NCBI GenBank assembly: GCA_021397835.1
Contig: JAJFZO010000579.1
Span: forward strand, 2,929,001 to 2,993,000
Direction: 5' to 3'
Origin: Moringa oleifera
Taxonomy: Eukaryota > Streptophyta > Magnoliopsida > Brassicales > Moringaceae
DNA length: 64,000 bases
The notes below the pieces were generated by a model, which did not search any database, was not told where the DNA came from, and saw only the letters and a program-made list of their open reading frames with translations. Position 1 is the first letter of the stretch, and every line of letters starts with the position of its first letter. Below, piece after piece: positions 12,551 to 24,899 of this stretch. The translations under genes were made by a program, and so were the position numbers.

Positions 12551-15220
12551 TCAACTGCATTTGACTAGGTCTGAATCTACAAAAGAGATGAATTTTGAAC
12601 TGAATACATGCTTTATGGTTTCGTTCTCCCACTGCAACCTATCCCACCACCTGGGCTCACCTCTGATTTCCTTCAGGTGGCTCTTTGCACTGTTCAGATC
12701 CAACGGAAGTTTCATAAGATTTGGACATTTCTTCACTTTGATCTCTACCAGGGAACCAAAGGGCAAGGCTCTACAGCAAATGCTCTTTAGCTGAGGTAGA
12801 TATTCCAAATGCAGACTTGTAAGACTTGGCAATATTTCAGGAGCTTCAAGTGCTCCAGATTTGTCATCTACCAGCTTTTCCATTGAAATGCATCCAATCA
12901 CTTTGAGAGTTTGAAGATGAGAAGCATAAACAATCCATGTCAGGTCTAATATGGGACTCCACTGAACACACAGATGATGAAGATTACGGAAGCACCCCTG
13001 CCATCTGAATGATTTCTTTGCAAGATACTGAACTCCATATCCATATATATCAAGTATCTCCAGATGCTTCATTCTTCCTAAGAACAAAGATGGTACTCTG
13101 AAGGAGGATTTCACCAAAAACCCAGCAAGTGAAAGGCGTTTGATGCGCCTTTCTAATTTGGGCATACTCAAGAGTTTCCTGGCAGCTTCAGTAGAAAACA
13201 AGGTGAAACTTATATCTTGCAATTGCTCCAAATGCTCCAGCTCATCTAACAATGTCATCTCTTTGTCATATAACCAATCTTGAACATAATAGTAACGCGT
13301 GATTTCCTTAAACTCACTAAAAACTTCCAATGATGGAAGACTTCTTATCATGTCCAATGGATATCTTCTTAATTCTGTTGTATCATCCAAGAGCAAAAAT
13401 TTCATCTTTTTCAAGTTTCTGAGCTCAGTTGGTAACTCTTCAATAGCTGTGGATGACAGATCAAGAAATTCTAAGTTGATCAGTTCCCCAATTTGGGGGG
13501 GTAATTCTTTTAAGGATTGGTTATCTGACAAATCCAGAACTCTTAGTGTCTCCATGAATTTGAAGAATTCACTAGGAAAAGCAACACCCTTTGTGCTTCT
13601 AACAAGCAAAGTCAAGAGAGTGGGACAAGGTGGTGTTGGAGCTAGATTTCCTATGTGACAGGAAATTGATATCTTCTCTGCTTCCTTCCATTTCATCAAT
13701 CTACTTGGTTTAATGGGGCCACTAAATTCTTGGACCAAGATTTTGTTTTTGTTCATCCCATGTTCACAACTTAACCATAAGGCCATGTCCCTGATCATAT
13801 CATGCATGCTAACAAACTCTTCTGACTCACTACTTTCTAGCAAACATGCAAGAACTAAGCTTCTAATAATGTATACTCCTCGATTACGTGCTTGATATAT
13901 GTTATCTGAATCACTCAGAAACCCCTCTCCAATCCAAAGTTCAATAAGTTTATCTTTCCTAATATTATGATCCTCTGGGAAAATTGAGCAATACAGGAAA
14001 CAGGCTTTGATGGTGTCATCACTCAAGCTATCATAGCTGAATTCCAGAACAGGAAAAACATGATCCCCCATACCTGAAAACTTCGATGGATAGCTATGTA
14101 ATACTTTGATTGCATGAGTCCACTCCTGAGGATCCCTCCTGCTAGACATGGCCCGTCCGATGGTGATAAGAGCCAGTGGCAGACCTTTGCATTCACGAGC
14201 AACAATGGCAGCAAGTTCAGGTATTTCTGGGTGAGATTTCCAAGCATCTTCTCCTACATTGTAGCGGAACAAGTGTAGAGCATCATCTGGTGGCAAACAC
14301 TTCAGTCTTACCCTCCTGTGAGCACCCATTTGACAGCACACCTCCTCTGATCTGGTTGCAAATATTACTTTGCACTCATTTTCAGAATTAGGAAGAGGAA
14401 CCCCAACTCTCAGAAGATCTAGTCTCTCCCATAGATCATCTATCAATAGTATAAACTTCTTGGTGCACAAGATGTTGTGTATCTCTGTTGCCCTTTCATC
14501 CTCAGTTTTCTCACTCCATATGCCATCTGAAATCCCAAGTTTTCTCCTAATAGCTTCCTGGACTTGTTTCAGGTTTCCTTCCTTGGACACCACAACCCAA
14601 AGGACAACACTGAATTTATGACCTGTGTTCCGAAACTTATTGTTGATCTTCCTCAGCAGAGTGGTCTTGCCTACGCCTCCCATCCCATATATCCCAATAA
14701 TCCCCACGTTCTTCTCTTTGAGGCATCTCCATTCCTCTCCGATCGTGGGGTCTAAGCCGACGGTCATCCCCGTCGGCCTCTCATCCACCTGAGCAAGACC
14801 TGGCAACCTGTTAGCCACAACGTTAAAGAAATGGCCTTTGTTGATCAGTTTTCTCACGGCATCAATCTTCTGGGTGACAGTATTTCCAAGCTTATAGCTG
14901 GACCGACAGTTCTTGGGGCAGCTTTTACACAAACACCTCTTCTGCATCTCCTCTGCACCTTTCCGAAGTATCTCATTGACTTCCTTTTCTATCTTTTCTA
15001 CTCTCTCCAGCCAGTCCCCGACTTCATTGGTGGGCTGCAACTGTTGCTCCGCAGCAAGCTCCACTCTTCTCTTCACATCTTGGTTGATGTTCTTGAGCTC
15101 GTTCATGTCATCTTCCAAGGAGTCGAGATTCCCTTCAAGAAGACGAATAGAAGCTGTGTTCCTGTCAGTGCAGTCCCACAAGCAACAGGCAAGGTTGAAG
15201 ACCAGGCTTATGAAATCCAT
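12551..15220 (-). CDS. CC-NBS-LRR disease resistance protein (RPS5-like), intact
   Basis: Intracellular immune receptor of the CNL class, RPS5/RPS2-like branch. A single exon codes 889 residues. I chose the ATG at 15220 (protein begins MDFIS); the longer frame upstream would need a TTG start. Residues about 20-95 form a coiled coil. The NB-ARC domain shows, in order: P-loop GMGGVGKTT (about 179-187), kinase-2 ILLIDDLW (about 257-264), RNBS-B KVIFATR (about 284-290), GLPLA (346-350), RNBS-D CFLYCSIFPED (about 407-417) and MHD (472-474). Leucine-rich repeats follow from about 540 to near the end (LRVLDLSDN, LEFLDLSSTAIEELP). All nucleotide-binding motifs are intact and there is no stop or frameshift. 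Position 2 is Asp, so the N-myristoylation signal known from RPS5 is absent. The ligand or guarded protein cannot be inferred. Confidence 0.95.
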   Translation of the reverse strand: MDFISLVFNLACCLWDCTDRNTASIRLLEGNLDSLEDDMNELKNINQDVKRRVELAAEQQLQPTNEVGDWLERVEKIEKEVNEILRKGAEEMQKRCLCKSCPKNCRSSYKLGNTVTQKIDAVRKLINKGHFFNVVANRLPGLAQVDERPTGMTVGLDPTIGEEWRCLKEKNVGIIGIYGMGGVGKTTLLRKINNKFRNTGHKFSVVLWVVVSKEGNLKQVQEAIRRKLGISDGIWSEKTEDERATEIHNILCTKKFILLIDDLWERLDLLRVGVPLPNSENECKVIFATRSEEVCCQMGAHRRVRLKCLPPDDALHLFRYNVGEDAWKSHPEIPELAAIVARECKGLPLALITIGRAMSSRRDPQEWTHAIKVLHSYPSKFSGMGDHVFPVLEFSYDSLSDDTIKACFLYCSIFPEDHNIRKDKLIELWIGEGFLSDSDNIYQARNRGVYIIRSLVLACLLESSESEEFVSMHDMIRDMALWLSCEHGMNKNKILVQEFSGPIKPSRLMKWKEAEKISISCHIGNLAPTPPCPTLLTLLVRSTKGVAFPSEFFKFMETLRVLDLSDNQSLKELPPQIGELINLEFLDLSSTAIEELPTELRNLKKMKFLLLDDTTELRRYPLDMIRSLPSLEVFSEFKEITRYYYVQDWLYDKEMTLLDELEHLEQLQDISFTLFSTEAARKLLSMPKLERRIKRLSLAGFLVKSSFRVPSLFLGRMKHLEILDIYGYGVQYLAKKSFRWQGCFRNLHHLCVQWSPILDLTWIVYASHLQTLKVIGCISMEKLVDDKSGALEAPEILPSLTSLHLEYLPQLKSICCRALPFGSLVEIKVKKCPNLMKLPLDLNSAKSHLKEIRGEPRWWDRLQWENETIKHVFSSKFISFVDSDLVKCS

Positions 15221-16590
15221 GACTCTCAATGGATTTTAAAGACAATAACCCGAAAACGAAAAGAGCAAAGAAAGCAGAATGAGAAAGAAGATCCAGCGAA
15301 GAGACAGAGTTGATTTCAAGTTGCAGCAGAGGAATGCAAGAGCTGGTTGGATATATAACAAAGGAAATGAAGGAAAAAACAGAAGTTGGTCAACATGAAG
15401 TAAAGATCGGCATGAAATCGCTAATGCTTGCTACCAACTGGGTAAGGTTGAAATCTGGGCACCTCTTGACAATGAAGCTAAATATTTTAGTGCAAGTTGA
15501 AGAACATTGGTGATTTCTTGAGCTTGAAGTAAAGAGAAGAAATTCCAGGAGCTTTCATGAGGTTTAACTAGCTGAAGTAATTGATTTCAGCCGACAGATA
15601 ATGTCAAGAAAAATGAATCAATTCAACAAGAGATGAAGTTTACGTTTTTATTTATTATATTAGTGTAAAAGGTAAAAATACTTGCATGGATATTTCATGC
15701 AGGCTTTCAGCGCTTACTTTTCTGTAGGATATATATAAATTAGCACCATAAGAAAAGAAATTTTCATGGTTTTGGATAAGGAAGAACAGGCCAGGGTGAT
15801 TTTTTTTTTCTTTTTCTGGTTTTTACCAGAGACAATGTAATTGTCAAGTTAATAAAATTTAATGATCTTATGAAATGCGATACAACTTCCAGCCTATTTT
15901 GCAGGAAAGAATGATGATTGTCAGCTTAAGATTAGGAGTTGATTGTTTCAAACTGACAAACTAGTTTATCTACACGAAAACTGAACATTCACCAGGGCAT
16001 AAAGAACTACCTAAAAGATTCCTTAGGGAATTGATTGAGAAAATACATAATGCTTTGTCCATGAGATAACCTATGATATGAATTAGGAGTTCAGATTGGA
16101 TTCGTCACGTGATCGGTATCAAGTAAGGATGTTCAGAAAAATAGAATGCCATACCATCTGCATGAATATAGGACTAGAGGTAGCACTACCAGGAAAAATA
16201 ACTGACAAAAATGGTCAGGAAACAATTCTCTTTGTGTTCCATTTGGAAGAAGATACAACCTTTCATTGTCTTTCCGTAGGATCATATGTGATATCTTACA
16301 ACCCAATCATCTCCTTTGAAGAATTGTTGCTTGCCCGGTATCAAAACTGTCCTGAGGTTGCTCTGAGGAGAGCATGATTATATATTTACAGAGAGTAAAA
16401 GGTATTGAACATTTCAGCTCCAAATTCAAACCAACAGTTGTTTTCAATCAATGAACAAGCATTTCATTTCCTGAGAAACTGATGACTCTGGAAAATTTGT
16501 TTAATCCATTGGGAATAATGGGAGAACTTTTTCTTAAGCATCATTTAGAATTCTAAACCAATGAAAGAATGGAACTGTCTGAGTAGTAGA
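15221..16590. other. NLR upstream region and glycosyltransferase 3' flank
   Basis: Intergenic DNA between the NLR start codon and the stop codon of the upstream minus-strand glycosyltransferase. The first few hundred bases should hold the NLR 5' UTR and promoter; the far end holds the glycosyltransferase 3' UTR. A frame at 16096-16377 (+) starts with TTG, resembles no family I know, and is not called. No RNA gene or mobile element was recognised. Confidence 0.5.
15388..15393 (-). promoter_or_regulatory. possible W-box upstream of the NLR
   Basis: The minus strand reads TTGACC, a WRKY-binding W-box core, about 170 bp upstream of the NLR ATG. W-boxes are common in NLR promoters, but a six-base match is expected often by chance. 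Confidence 0.3.
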
Positions 16591-19500
16591 TTACTTGCTT
16601 CTCATGCATTTGTAGAGAACTTGCACAAATTTCTTGTACATGTGCCACTTCAAATACATTCTCTCCACCTTTTTCCTTCCTTCCTTTCCCATTTGTACCC
16701 GTGCAGAAGGGTTTTTAAGCAAAAACTGGAGGTTCTGAGCAAGAGACTGAGCTCCTGGATGCCCCACAGGGTGAAGAAGCCCTGTTAAATTGTGCTCCAC
16801 AATTTCTTTGGTGCCTCCAGCATCTGTTCCAAGTATCTGTGCCATATAAAGTAGAAGAAAAGAACCATCAATATCTGCTCCACTCTGAAATCCATGCAGT
16901 GTCACAATGCACATGAGATGTGAACAGAAACCATGAAATCTATGCATGCAACGATGCATGTAAATGAAGAATAGTAGTATATTAATCATGATATTGTCCA
17001 CCTGGAGGAAGTACCAACCTGGATACACCAACTATTTTTTTTTTTCACAAAATTTCATCATAAGAAAATGGGGAAGTGTACAATCTTTGCAACCATCTCA
17101 AAATTTCTAGGCTCTTGGTTAGGTATGAGATGCATGGTTAATCTTCTCAAAACTGTACTGAAACTAAATTCATCCGTTGCCTAAGAAACAAATATGTACA
17201 TAGGATCATGCAACATACACAAGTACTTATACATGCCATGATGCCTATGTTCATCCAACAATTAGTAAATGCCATTAATATGGCCAACATTGAGAAAATT
17301 TACTATTTTACTAAGTCAAATAATTACACAGTTGATGACAGTTGTAAGCAGCTACCATATCCATATATATATATAACAATAAAAAATTAATGTATCATTC
17401 AGAGTAAACAAATGACTAGGAGGTCAAAGACAATATTTATGTCATTGATGATTCTTACAGCCAACAACTAAATATAGTTTTTTCAACAGAAATATAGTTG
17501 ATCATTTAGAATGTAACAAATACATAGGAGATGATATGCATCTTAAAAAAAAATGGCATTCAAGTTTACAGCTTGGTGGAATTTGGCATCATGGCCTCAA
17601 AAATCACAAAAGAAAACATATATAACTTGGTTGCTTACCGGAAGACCAAATGCCATTGCTTCAATGGTCACTCTCCCAAATGTTTCTCCCATTCCCTATA
17701 CGAGATGCAAAGATTAAGAGATGCTAGCTAATTGACAAAGATAAATGTTTGCATTGAGTAATAAGCATTCATAAAATATTTTTAATTAATGAGAACTGAA
17801 CTTCAAAGTTAAATCAGGGACTTGATTTCTCCATTATACAATAATATAATGGTTTATACTTGAAACATATATTGTCATGCATATAGTTACAAAAGGAAAA
17901 CTACATGCAAGAAGCACAGCAAATTATGAGTTGAGGAATCTTAATGATTATGCACATGTAGCATTTCACCAGCCTGTGACATGGAAGATCCATTTTCTCT
18001 ACTTATGAAAAAATATGGTCACGAACCAGATATGAATGAAATTCACAGAAGCTATTACACATCAAAAGACAACGCTAACTTTAGAGGTGTTCAACAGACT
18101 AAAGAGTAAGTAGCAGACCGTAATGCACAATATCCTGCTATCTAGACGAAAATTGAATTGAGAAACTGATATCCCTGACTCCCCAACTCAGTGGACAGCT
18201 ACGAACAGACATAACATGCACACACATCCTTACAAAATTTTATGGCACCACAAGATTACAAAACAAAATCATCAGAAAGAAAAAAAGAAGAAGATTGAGA
18301 TATCAAGAAGGTCAAAGGACCAAAGCCTAAGCATGCTGGCCATATGCTCCATTTGAGTCCATAACATTACTCTTCTTTTTCTCTACTAAATAATAAACCC
18401 ACGTAAAACACCAAATATAATTTAAAATCTTATACATTAATGAAATATGAAACAGATCATTGATAAAATCTGAACAATTCAACATAGAAAAACAACGGAA
18501 GGGATCCCACAGGAGCATTTGTTCAATTGATTTAAGTGAAACTATAGGGCCATGTGGAGGTATTGCAGAAATCCCATACACAAAGCTTATAAGAGACATT
18601 TAATATTTTGCATTCCCAAGGATATCCATGACTTCAAAAATTCGATGTTGAGAGAAAGTATTGATATGATAATCATCATAATTGGAGTTATTTCAGAGTT
18701 GACTGGTCCATGGTAACTATACAACTTGGATTAGTTTCTGATTTAGCTAATGCTGCATGATGCATTCCATCTGGTAACATAAGGAGATCAGCAACACAAA
18801 ATGCATCAGTGTTTTGCCTACTCAATCCTTAAAATCTGTTAGAAATCTTATTTTTAATATATCCAAACCGTTTTTAGTTCTTACCCCCTCCAAAACCTTC
18901 GTTTATACACTTCCAAACATGGACCTATTCAATGTTTAGGAAATCCAGAGCCCTAGTTACCTTATTTCAAGGTTTTGGTAGAGGAAAAGAAGATAGATCT
19001 CAAGATGCTAGTAGTCTACTTCTTAGACTCTCTGGAAGTACAAAAAATGACATTTATATCCTACCTTCATCAAGCAACTGGTTGGGGGGGGGGGGGGGGG
19101 GGGGGGGGGGGTCTCACTATTGAAGTGGGCAAGGCTACCCTTTGACTTGTTGCCTGTTGCCCAGACATCACCAACAAAAAGAAGAAAAACATTTATGTCC
19201 ATATTCCGAAAAACACAACTTGTGAAGACTTGCTGATGATGGCTCCCACAGCTTCACCTTTCTGTCAGTCTCAAGGTTTTGTTCAAGAGTTTGGTTGCCG
19301 GAGTTTAACTCTGAGGAAGTTGGTGTGAAGTCAAGAGGCACAACTTCCATTACTACAAAAATGTTCTCTACAGCATGTGCTTTTTACTTTTGAAGAGGCA
19401 TATCCACATACTGAAGCACAGAACAAACACAATTTCTTTCTCATCTTGAATTGAAAATCACAATTCAGTTTGTGAAGCAAGCGTGTGAAACATTTTCCCC

Positions 19501-22391
19501 AAGAAACTGATCAATAGTCCAAAAAGTAAATCCGAGAAACTGGGCATAGAAAATAGAATCAATTTTATTACAGAGAATTCTACTTATCAGATGATTAAAT
19601 ACTAAGTAAACCAAACTTCGAAAGGAAACTTTAAGGAATTGAAGGAATAAGAACCATCATCACATCAAAGAACTGCCATTGCTAAATGCAAATCACTAGG
19701 ATCATGAGATAGATTGGAACTACTTAGATATCCAGAAACTTCAATTCATAAGGTAAATTCAACATGTTCCATTAAAAACTGATGAATAATCAGAAAATAA
19801 AAGTCCCTCATCATAATGTTGTTTATGCCTGATGTATAAAACTATGAAGATTCATTACCTGGGAATTGGTGACATAAACATCTGCTGCAGAGTATAGAGA
19901 GGCAACACGAGTAGTTGCTAGAGTCCAGAGAGTTGATTTTGACAAGTTCACATTCTGGGATATGAGCTTTAGGATTTCTTTAACATAGGGTAATTTATTG
20001 CTCTTAGACCCAACTGAACCAATAAGAATTTTGAGAGCCTGTTCCTCCATTCCTTTGTCAGACAACAATCCCCTTGTCCTGTGACTGCTGCCAGAGCTAA
20101 CAGCATTTGTGTCATTAAGAACGGAAAAGGGACTAGACAAGCTTAAGTTGTTTGTGTTAGGTTCATTTGGCCTAACAAAAGACTCACTAAGGATGGATGA
20201 TTTGTTCAAAAATGGATCAGCATTATTTAACTTTTGAAGCAAGCCCCTTAAATGATGCCTTACAGCCAAAGTAGATCTATTTTGGCTACTACCTATTGAA
20301 TTTTTTACTTCAGAATCAATTTGTGAATATTCTTTCCCAAAAGTCAAGGCTGCTGATTCAAGGAGCAAACGCTGTCCCTTCCCAGCATTTATGCTACTAA
20401 GGGACATGACAAGCATATCATTGTCCTTTAAACCCATCTCTTTTCTAACTGCATCTCGTAACAATTGCCTTCTCTCCAGCATCTTTTTGGGGCTAAAAGC
20501 TGGAGTATTAAGTGAACAAGCAATGCCAGCTACAAAAGCCAATTCATCATTAACAGAAAGCGGAACAAGCGCAGGCTGAGATCTGAGTTTAATATTTTCT
20601 TCTTCACACCAGGTTAGCCACTGCTTAGTCTGCAATTCAGATAAGAAAATCAGCATCTTCACTCGATGAAGGACAAGCTTTGATCGATCAAAATACTCTC
20701 GTCTATTTTCCATAATCCACCAAGCAATCTGACTTCCCCCAGCTGGAAAATGAGCAATGTATTGATCTAAAAAAAAATAAACAAATTAAGGGTAAACTAC
20801 AGGATAAAGAAACATAAATTGATTTACCATCAATTAGATCCCACACCTACCCAGGGCTATAAATGACCATAAATCCTTTACAATGATTTCATGTAACAAC
20901 AGGAAATAAAACTTCTACTTGAAAAATCAATTTTCAACATTGGCAAAGGATTCACAACAGAACAGGAGAACACACAGGAGATGGTGCCTTGTTGCTTGAC
21001 AACAACACTCAGAAACAGAAAGATTTCTCATGCATAGCAAGCCTAGTTTGCATGGAGGTTGACTTCATTTTTGCCTTGTTTAGAGACATAAGTCGCATTG
21101 TAACCCCATTCTATGCTGAATCTGAAAAAACATATCTGGCCAAGCCAATGAATGCCTGACATATTGACACCACTTAACTGGTTGCCACTGAAAATATAAA
21201 ATTACTTAATACCATGTAGAACACTATAATTTTTTTTTTTTTTCAAAAACCCACCTAGATCACATCATATTGAATGCAAGACATTTTAAAGAGGGGCATT
21301 AGATCATTTATATAGGTGCTACAGTCTTCATCCTAGCATCAGTAATTCCCCTCCATTTTGACAAGAAATTAGTAGTATATTATTGCACAATGTTCCTTAC
21401 CAATCCAGGATGCACAAACAGCTGATCCTGCAATGACAAGATCAGCTTTCATGGCAGTTTTAAAGCTGAGGTCTGCTCTGTCGTCAACCACTTTAATCTT
21501 TCTCCTATTCAGCTCTGGCATCAGACCACCCTTCTTACTGAGAACTACAGCTGAAACTGTTGCTCCACAGCTCAAAAGTTCTGTAGCCAACTCCATCATC
21601 GAAGTGGGAGCCCCAGTCATTGAGAGTTCATGGAATATCACCACAAATTTCCTAGACCAAACAAGCCGTGCAAAGTCCTCCTTCCTGTCACAAGTTCCTG
21701 ACCGCTTCTCTGGACTCCATTCTAAAATTCTATCCTCCGTTGACCCAAAGGGACCAACTAGTAGCCCATAAGTAGTATTTTTCTTTGGAATTTCTTGTTC
21801 TTGCCCCTCTATGTTATTGCTTCCAACCTTCATTGTTTCCTTCTGCTTACCATGCATCTTATTTTCTTTCACCTTGCGTCTAGCTCTTCTGCTCCTCTTC
21901 CTTGATGTCAAATTGTGGTGAGAAACCCCATTCTCCTTCTTGGCCAAAACCACATTTATGCTGTCACCATAACCTACCTGAAGTTTACGGGTCCCATTAT
22001 TTACAGCCAGTAAACTTTCATTAGCAATCAAATCACGCCGTTTATTCTGTTCAGAGTTTGAAACGTCATTTCTTGGTTTACCTCCAAACGCCAAAAACTC
22101 CTCTCTGTTATCTCCATGTGCCCACCTGGACTGCACATAAAACCCAAGATAAGCCCAAAGGGTGATCAAAAGCAACCAATACACTAATCGATTGCTTCGG
22201 AACCACTGTACAACACTGCCACTACTTCTAGCTTCTCTTCTTGGAGTTCGGCTGGAATGCACTCTACGAAATGAGGGAGAATTTCTAGGAGTAGACCTTC
22301 CTGACAATGTAGACTTAAAGCCACCTTGTCTTAAGGATGATTGTCGAACTACATTTCCCTGTAAATCTCCTCTAGTGATGATGTCCTCCAT
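16591..22391 (-). CDS. type II membrane GT4-like (GT-B) glycosyltransferase
   Basis: Predicted Golgi-type glycosyltransferase of the glycosyl-transferase group 1 (GT4) superfamily, 733 residues. It resembles the Arabidopsis At3g15940/At1g52420 proteins, whose acceptor I do not know. Exons (minus): 22391-21401, 20766-19859, 17695-17639, 16836-16591, all joining in frame. The N terminus is basic and Ser/Arg-rich. One transmembrane segment follows at about 69-86 (VYWLLLITLWAYLGFYV), then a Lys/Arg-rich stem. The first Rossmann half contains FHELSMTGAPTSMMELATELL. The second half contains GETFGRVTIEAMAFGLP, a classic E-x7-E motif (E...E) coded by the 57-bp third exon, then ILGTDAGGTKEIVEHNLTG. 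The single membrane anchor and lumenal catalytic domain suggest cell-wall or glycoconjugate synthesis; this is inference. Introns are long, and one carries a 28-G run. Confidence 0.9.
17696..19858 (-). other. 2.2 kb intron of the glycosyltransferase gene
   Basis: This intron separates the exon ending VYVTNSQ from the micro-exon coding the E-x7-E motif. It contains a pure G run (19084-19111) and short frames on both strands (about 18327-18599 and 19168-19350, minus) that match nothing I recognise. Splice sites are TCCCAG/GTAATG and TATAG/GGAATG on the minus strand. Confidence 0.75.
19084..19111 (+). repeat. 28-nt poly(G) tract
   Basis: An uninterrupted run of 28 G on the plus strand (poly(C) in the gene's transcript sense), inside an AT-rich intron. 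The exact length is likely unreliable in any sequencing technology. Confidence 0.95.
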
Positions 22392-24100
22392 TAGTTTCTG
22401 AACTATAGTACTCCACTCAGAATCTTAATCAACATTTTTCAGATATGACAACTTCAACAAATCAGCAGAACTAGAAACTCTTGTGTGGCCATTCACAAGC
22501 AGATTGTGATTCCCCTCTTCAAGCTGCAATACTATCTGAATGAACAAAGGTAGAGAAGTGTATTGCTACATCAATCAAGTTAATATTCAAACTAAATGCA
22601 AAAGAAAAGTGCACACTTCAACTTCAAGTCACTCTTAAGATAAAACTACAACAAACAGACTTTTGCAAAACTACTTCTTAAGGCTGCAACAGACTTTCAG
22701 AAAACTACTGCTAACGGATAGTTAAACAATCATCAAAACGATAACTCTCTGCCTGACTGCTGAGTATGATAAAGGACAAACACAAGCCCAGACTCGAGGA
22801 TGGAAAATTTCTTCAGTGAGAAGTTTCTCCTTTTCTTTTCTTACAGTTTTTCAGAAGCGAAACAGAACTCACATTAACGAAAAACAAAACCCCCCAAAAA
22901 TAAAATACTAAAGCTCTTCTAATTACAGACAGATCCAATCCAGCATCACTGCTGCATTGGTCAAGGAACTGTTGGCAGCAATCTTTTGCAGTTATTGAAT
23001 TCGGGAAACATAGGAAGCTCATTAAAAAGGTAGAATACAGAAAACCAAAATTCCTTTATCCTCCTGCATTTCCTCCACAATGAAAAGAAAAAAGAAAAGG
23101 CTAGACAAAAGCCCTCCAAATTTTTCTTCCATTGCTTTTATTACACTTCCACGAAATCAAACGGTATTTTATAGCGCTTAAAACACGTTACTCTGTACCG
23201 ATCACACGCAAATCTAGGTGTCCATGAGGTAAGAAATGTCCTTCTTTGGCTACATCTACACAACAACCAAACAAAGCCTGAACGAAAAATGCTTCTCTCC
23301 AAAACAAGAAACCTCCAGGACTCATCTCTCAAACTCCACTTCTTATCACGCACTTCCACGAAAGACACAGCTAGAAAGCTATGCAACTTGCTACTTCAAT
23401 GTTGCACGCCAAAGCAGCAAAGCTACTTCGATCAAGAAAGAACCGAGCCAGTAAATCTTGAAAGAGTTGGACAAATTATAAAAAGTAGGAGCACCAAATT
23501 TGCTGGGAGAACGATCCAATGATGTGCTCACAATACAGTAGATAAAAGCAAGCCCAGCTTTCAAGTAGAGAGAGCTAATGAAGAAAGCTTTACCTTCAAT
23601 TTCGCGCTCTTCACTGATCTGAGCTCCAACTCTAGAGATGGAGAGGAAGCTTTAGGTGAGAGAAACCTACGGCATGTCACTGTTAGAGAGAGAGAGAGAG
23701 AGAGAGAGAGGTGGCTGTAACTTTGAAGAGAAACAGATGACAGGTGCGGGTAAACTCGCGTGAACTGGGTTTGTAAAATATTTGATGAAGCTGGTGGGAG
23801 AGAGTAACGATATCGTGCGGCCAACTCAGATGAGAGAATACGTGGTCCCTCAGTTACAACCAGCAGATAATGTAGTAATTGAACCCCATGTTTTGTGGGC
23901 CATACGAAAAACAGAACGCGGACGCAGACTAATCCAGTTTCCAGAGGGAAATTCATGAACACAGTAATTTAATTTCATTAGTCCATAGACAGGCGTTGGC
24001 GGTTTCCTTAACAATCTGACTGTCAGTCGGCGGGTGTAAATTGATCTGGACGGTCCGATTGATCCAACCAACACTGTATAAGATCACCGGTGGACCCCGC
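22392..24100 (-). promoter_or_regulatory. glycosyltransferase 5' UTR, 5'-UTR intron and promoter
   Basis: A GT donor on the minus strand (TTGAAG/GTAAAG; exon edge at 23594) and a candidate acceptor just upstream of the ATG (ACTATAG, near 22408-22414) suggest a non-coding first exon at about 23594-23730 and a 1.2 kb 5'-UTR intron. The exon's far side carries a (CT)13 tract in transcript sense (23685-23710), typical of plant 5' UTRs and core promoters. No coding sequence is supported here. The transcription start itself is not visible. Confidence 0.5.
23685..23710. repeat. (AG)13 microsatellite in 5' UTR/core promoter
   Basis: A perfect AG dinucleotide run on the plus strand, CT in the sense of the glycosyltransferase transcript. 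Its place next to the predicted non-coding first exon matches the pyrimidine-rich tracts common near plant transcription starts. Confidence 0.9.
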
Positions 24101-24890
24101 AACCTGAGAATTGACCTATGCTAATAGCGTGCCAAAACAGTCCAATGTAATTAATACAGGTATCTGTTATACATAACTAAAAGCAGAATCTTTTTTTTAC
24201 TTTTGCCATGCTATTTAACCGGTTCTTTAGATAACATACCTTTTCTGAAATAATTTAATAACTATCTAGTTGGCCTGGCCAGATAAAAGTTTATGAATTC
24301 AACTTTGCCAATGGTGGAAATGAAAGCTGCTCCAGTGAGATTATTTACACTCTCAAGAATAACACTTTAATTTTTTCTGACAAAAATGTTCTGATCTGAA
24401 TTTTCATTCTTTTTTACGTAAATTTTTTTAAAATCTTTTGTATTTTATAATAATATAAAAATAAAAAAAATACATTAAAAATTTATCTATTACCTTTATT
24501 GAGTTACCTCCCCTTAAAATCTCAGTAAATAAATAAAACCCTGATTTTATTTTTTTTCTTAAAACTAAGGGACCATGACTCTGTCAAGTTCATATATGGA
24601 AGGTTTCCTGCACATTCTTTTATGATATCAAATTGGATGACCATTTTTTAAAAGAATTGTTAATGCTGAACAGAGAAGCAACGCGGAGAATGGATTTCCA
24701 CAACTCCATCACCTAAAATTATTAGAAAGACTAGCTTTATAATTAAAAATTATATGGCTTCCACAAAGCCTTTCTTCCAGGCCATTTGTCATTCTTCAAC
24801 TTTTCCCGTTTCAGAATCATTTAAATAGAGCATGATAAAGTTGTAAAACTTCAAAGGGCCAAAGGATCAGTCAAATGTCTCAAAGCACAA
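24101..24890. other. AT-rich intergenic spacer
   Basis: Low-complexity A/T-rich DNA between the glycosyltransferase promoter and the probable 3' end of the MLN51-like gene. I see no coding region, RNA gene or recognisable mobile element. Confidence 0.5.
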
Positions 24891-24899
24891 GAATATAAA

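Noticed and set aside
15221..15229. Three-residue longer N terminus for the NLR
   Set aside because: It would need a TTG start codon; the ATG at 15220 gives the usual start for this NLR branch.
16096..16377. 93-residue plus-strand frame between the NLR and the glycosyltransferase
   Set aside because: It begins with TTG, resembles no protein I know, and has no visible splice partner.
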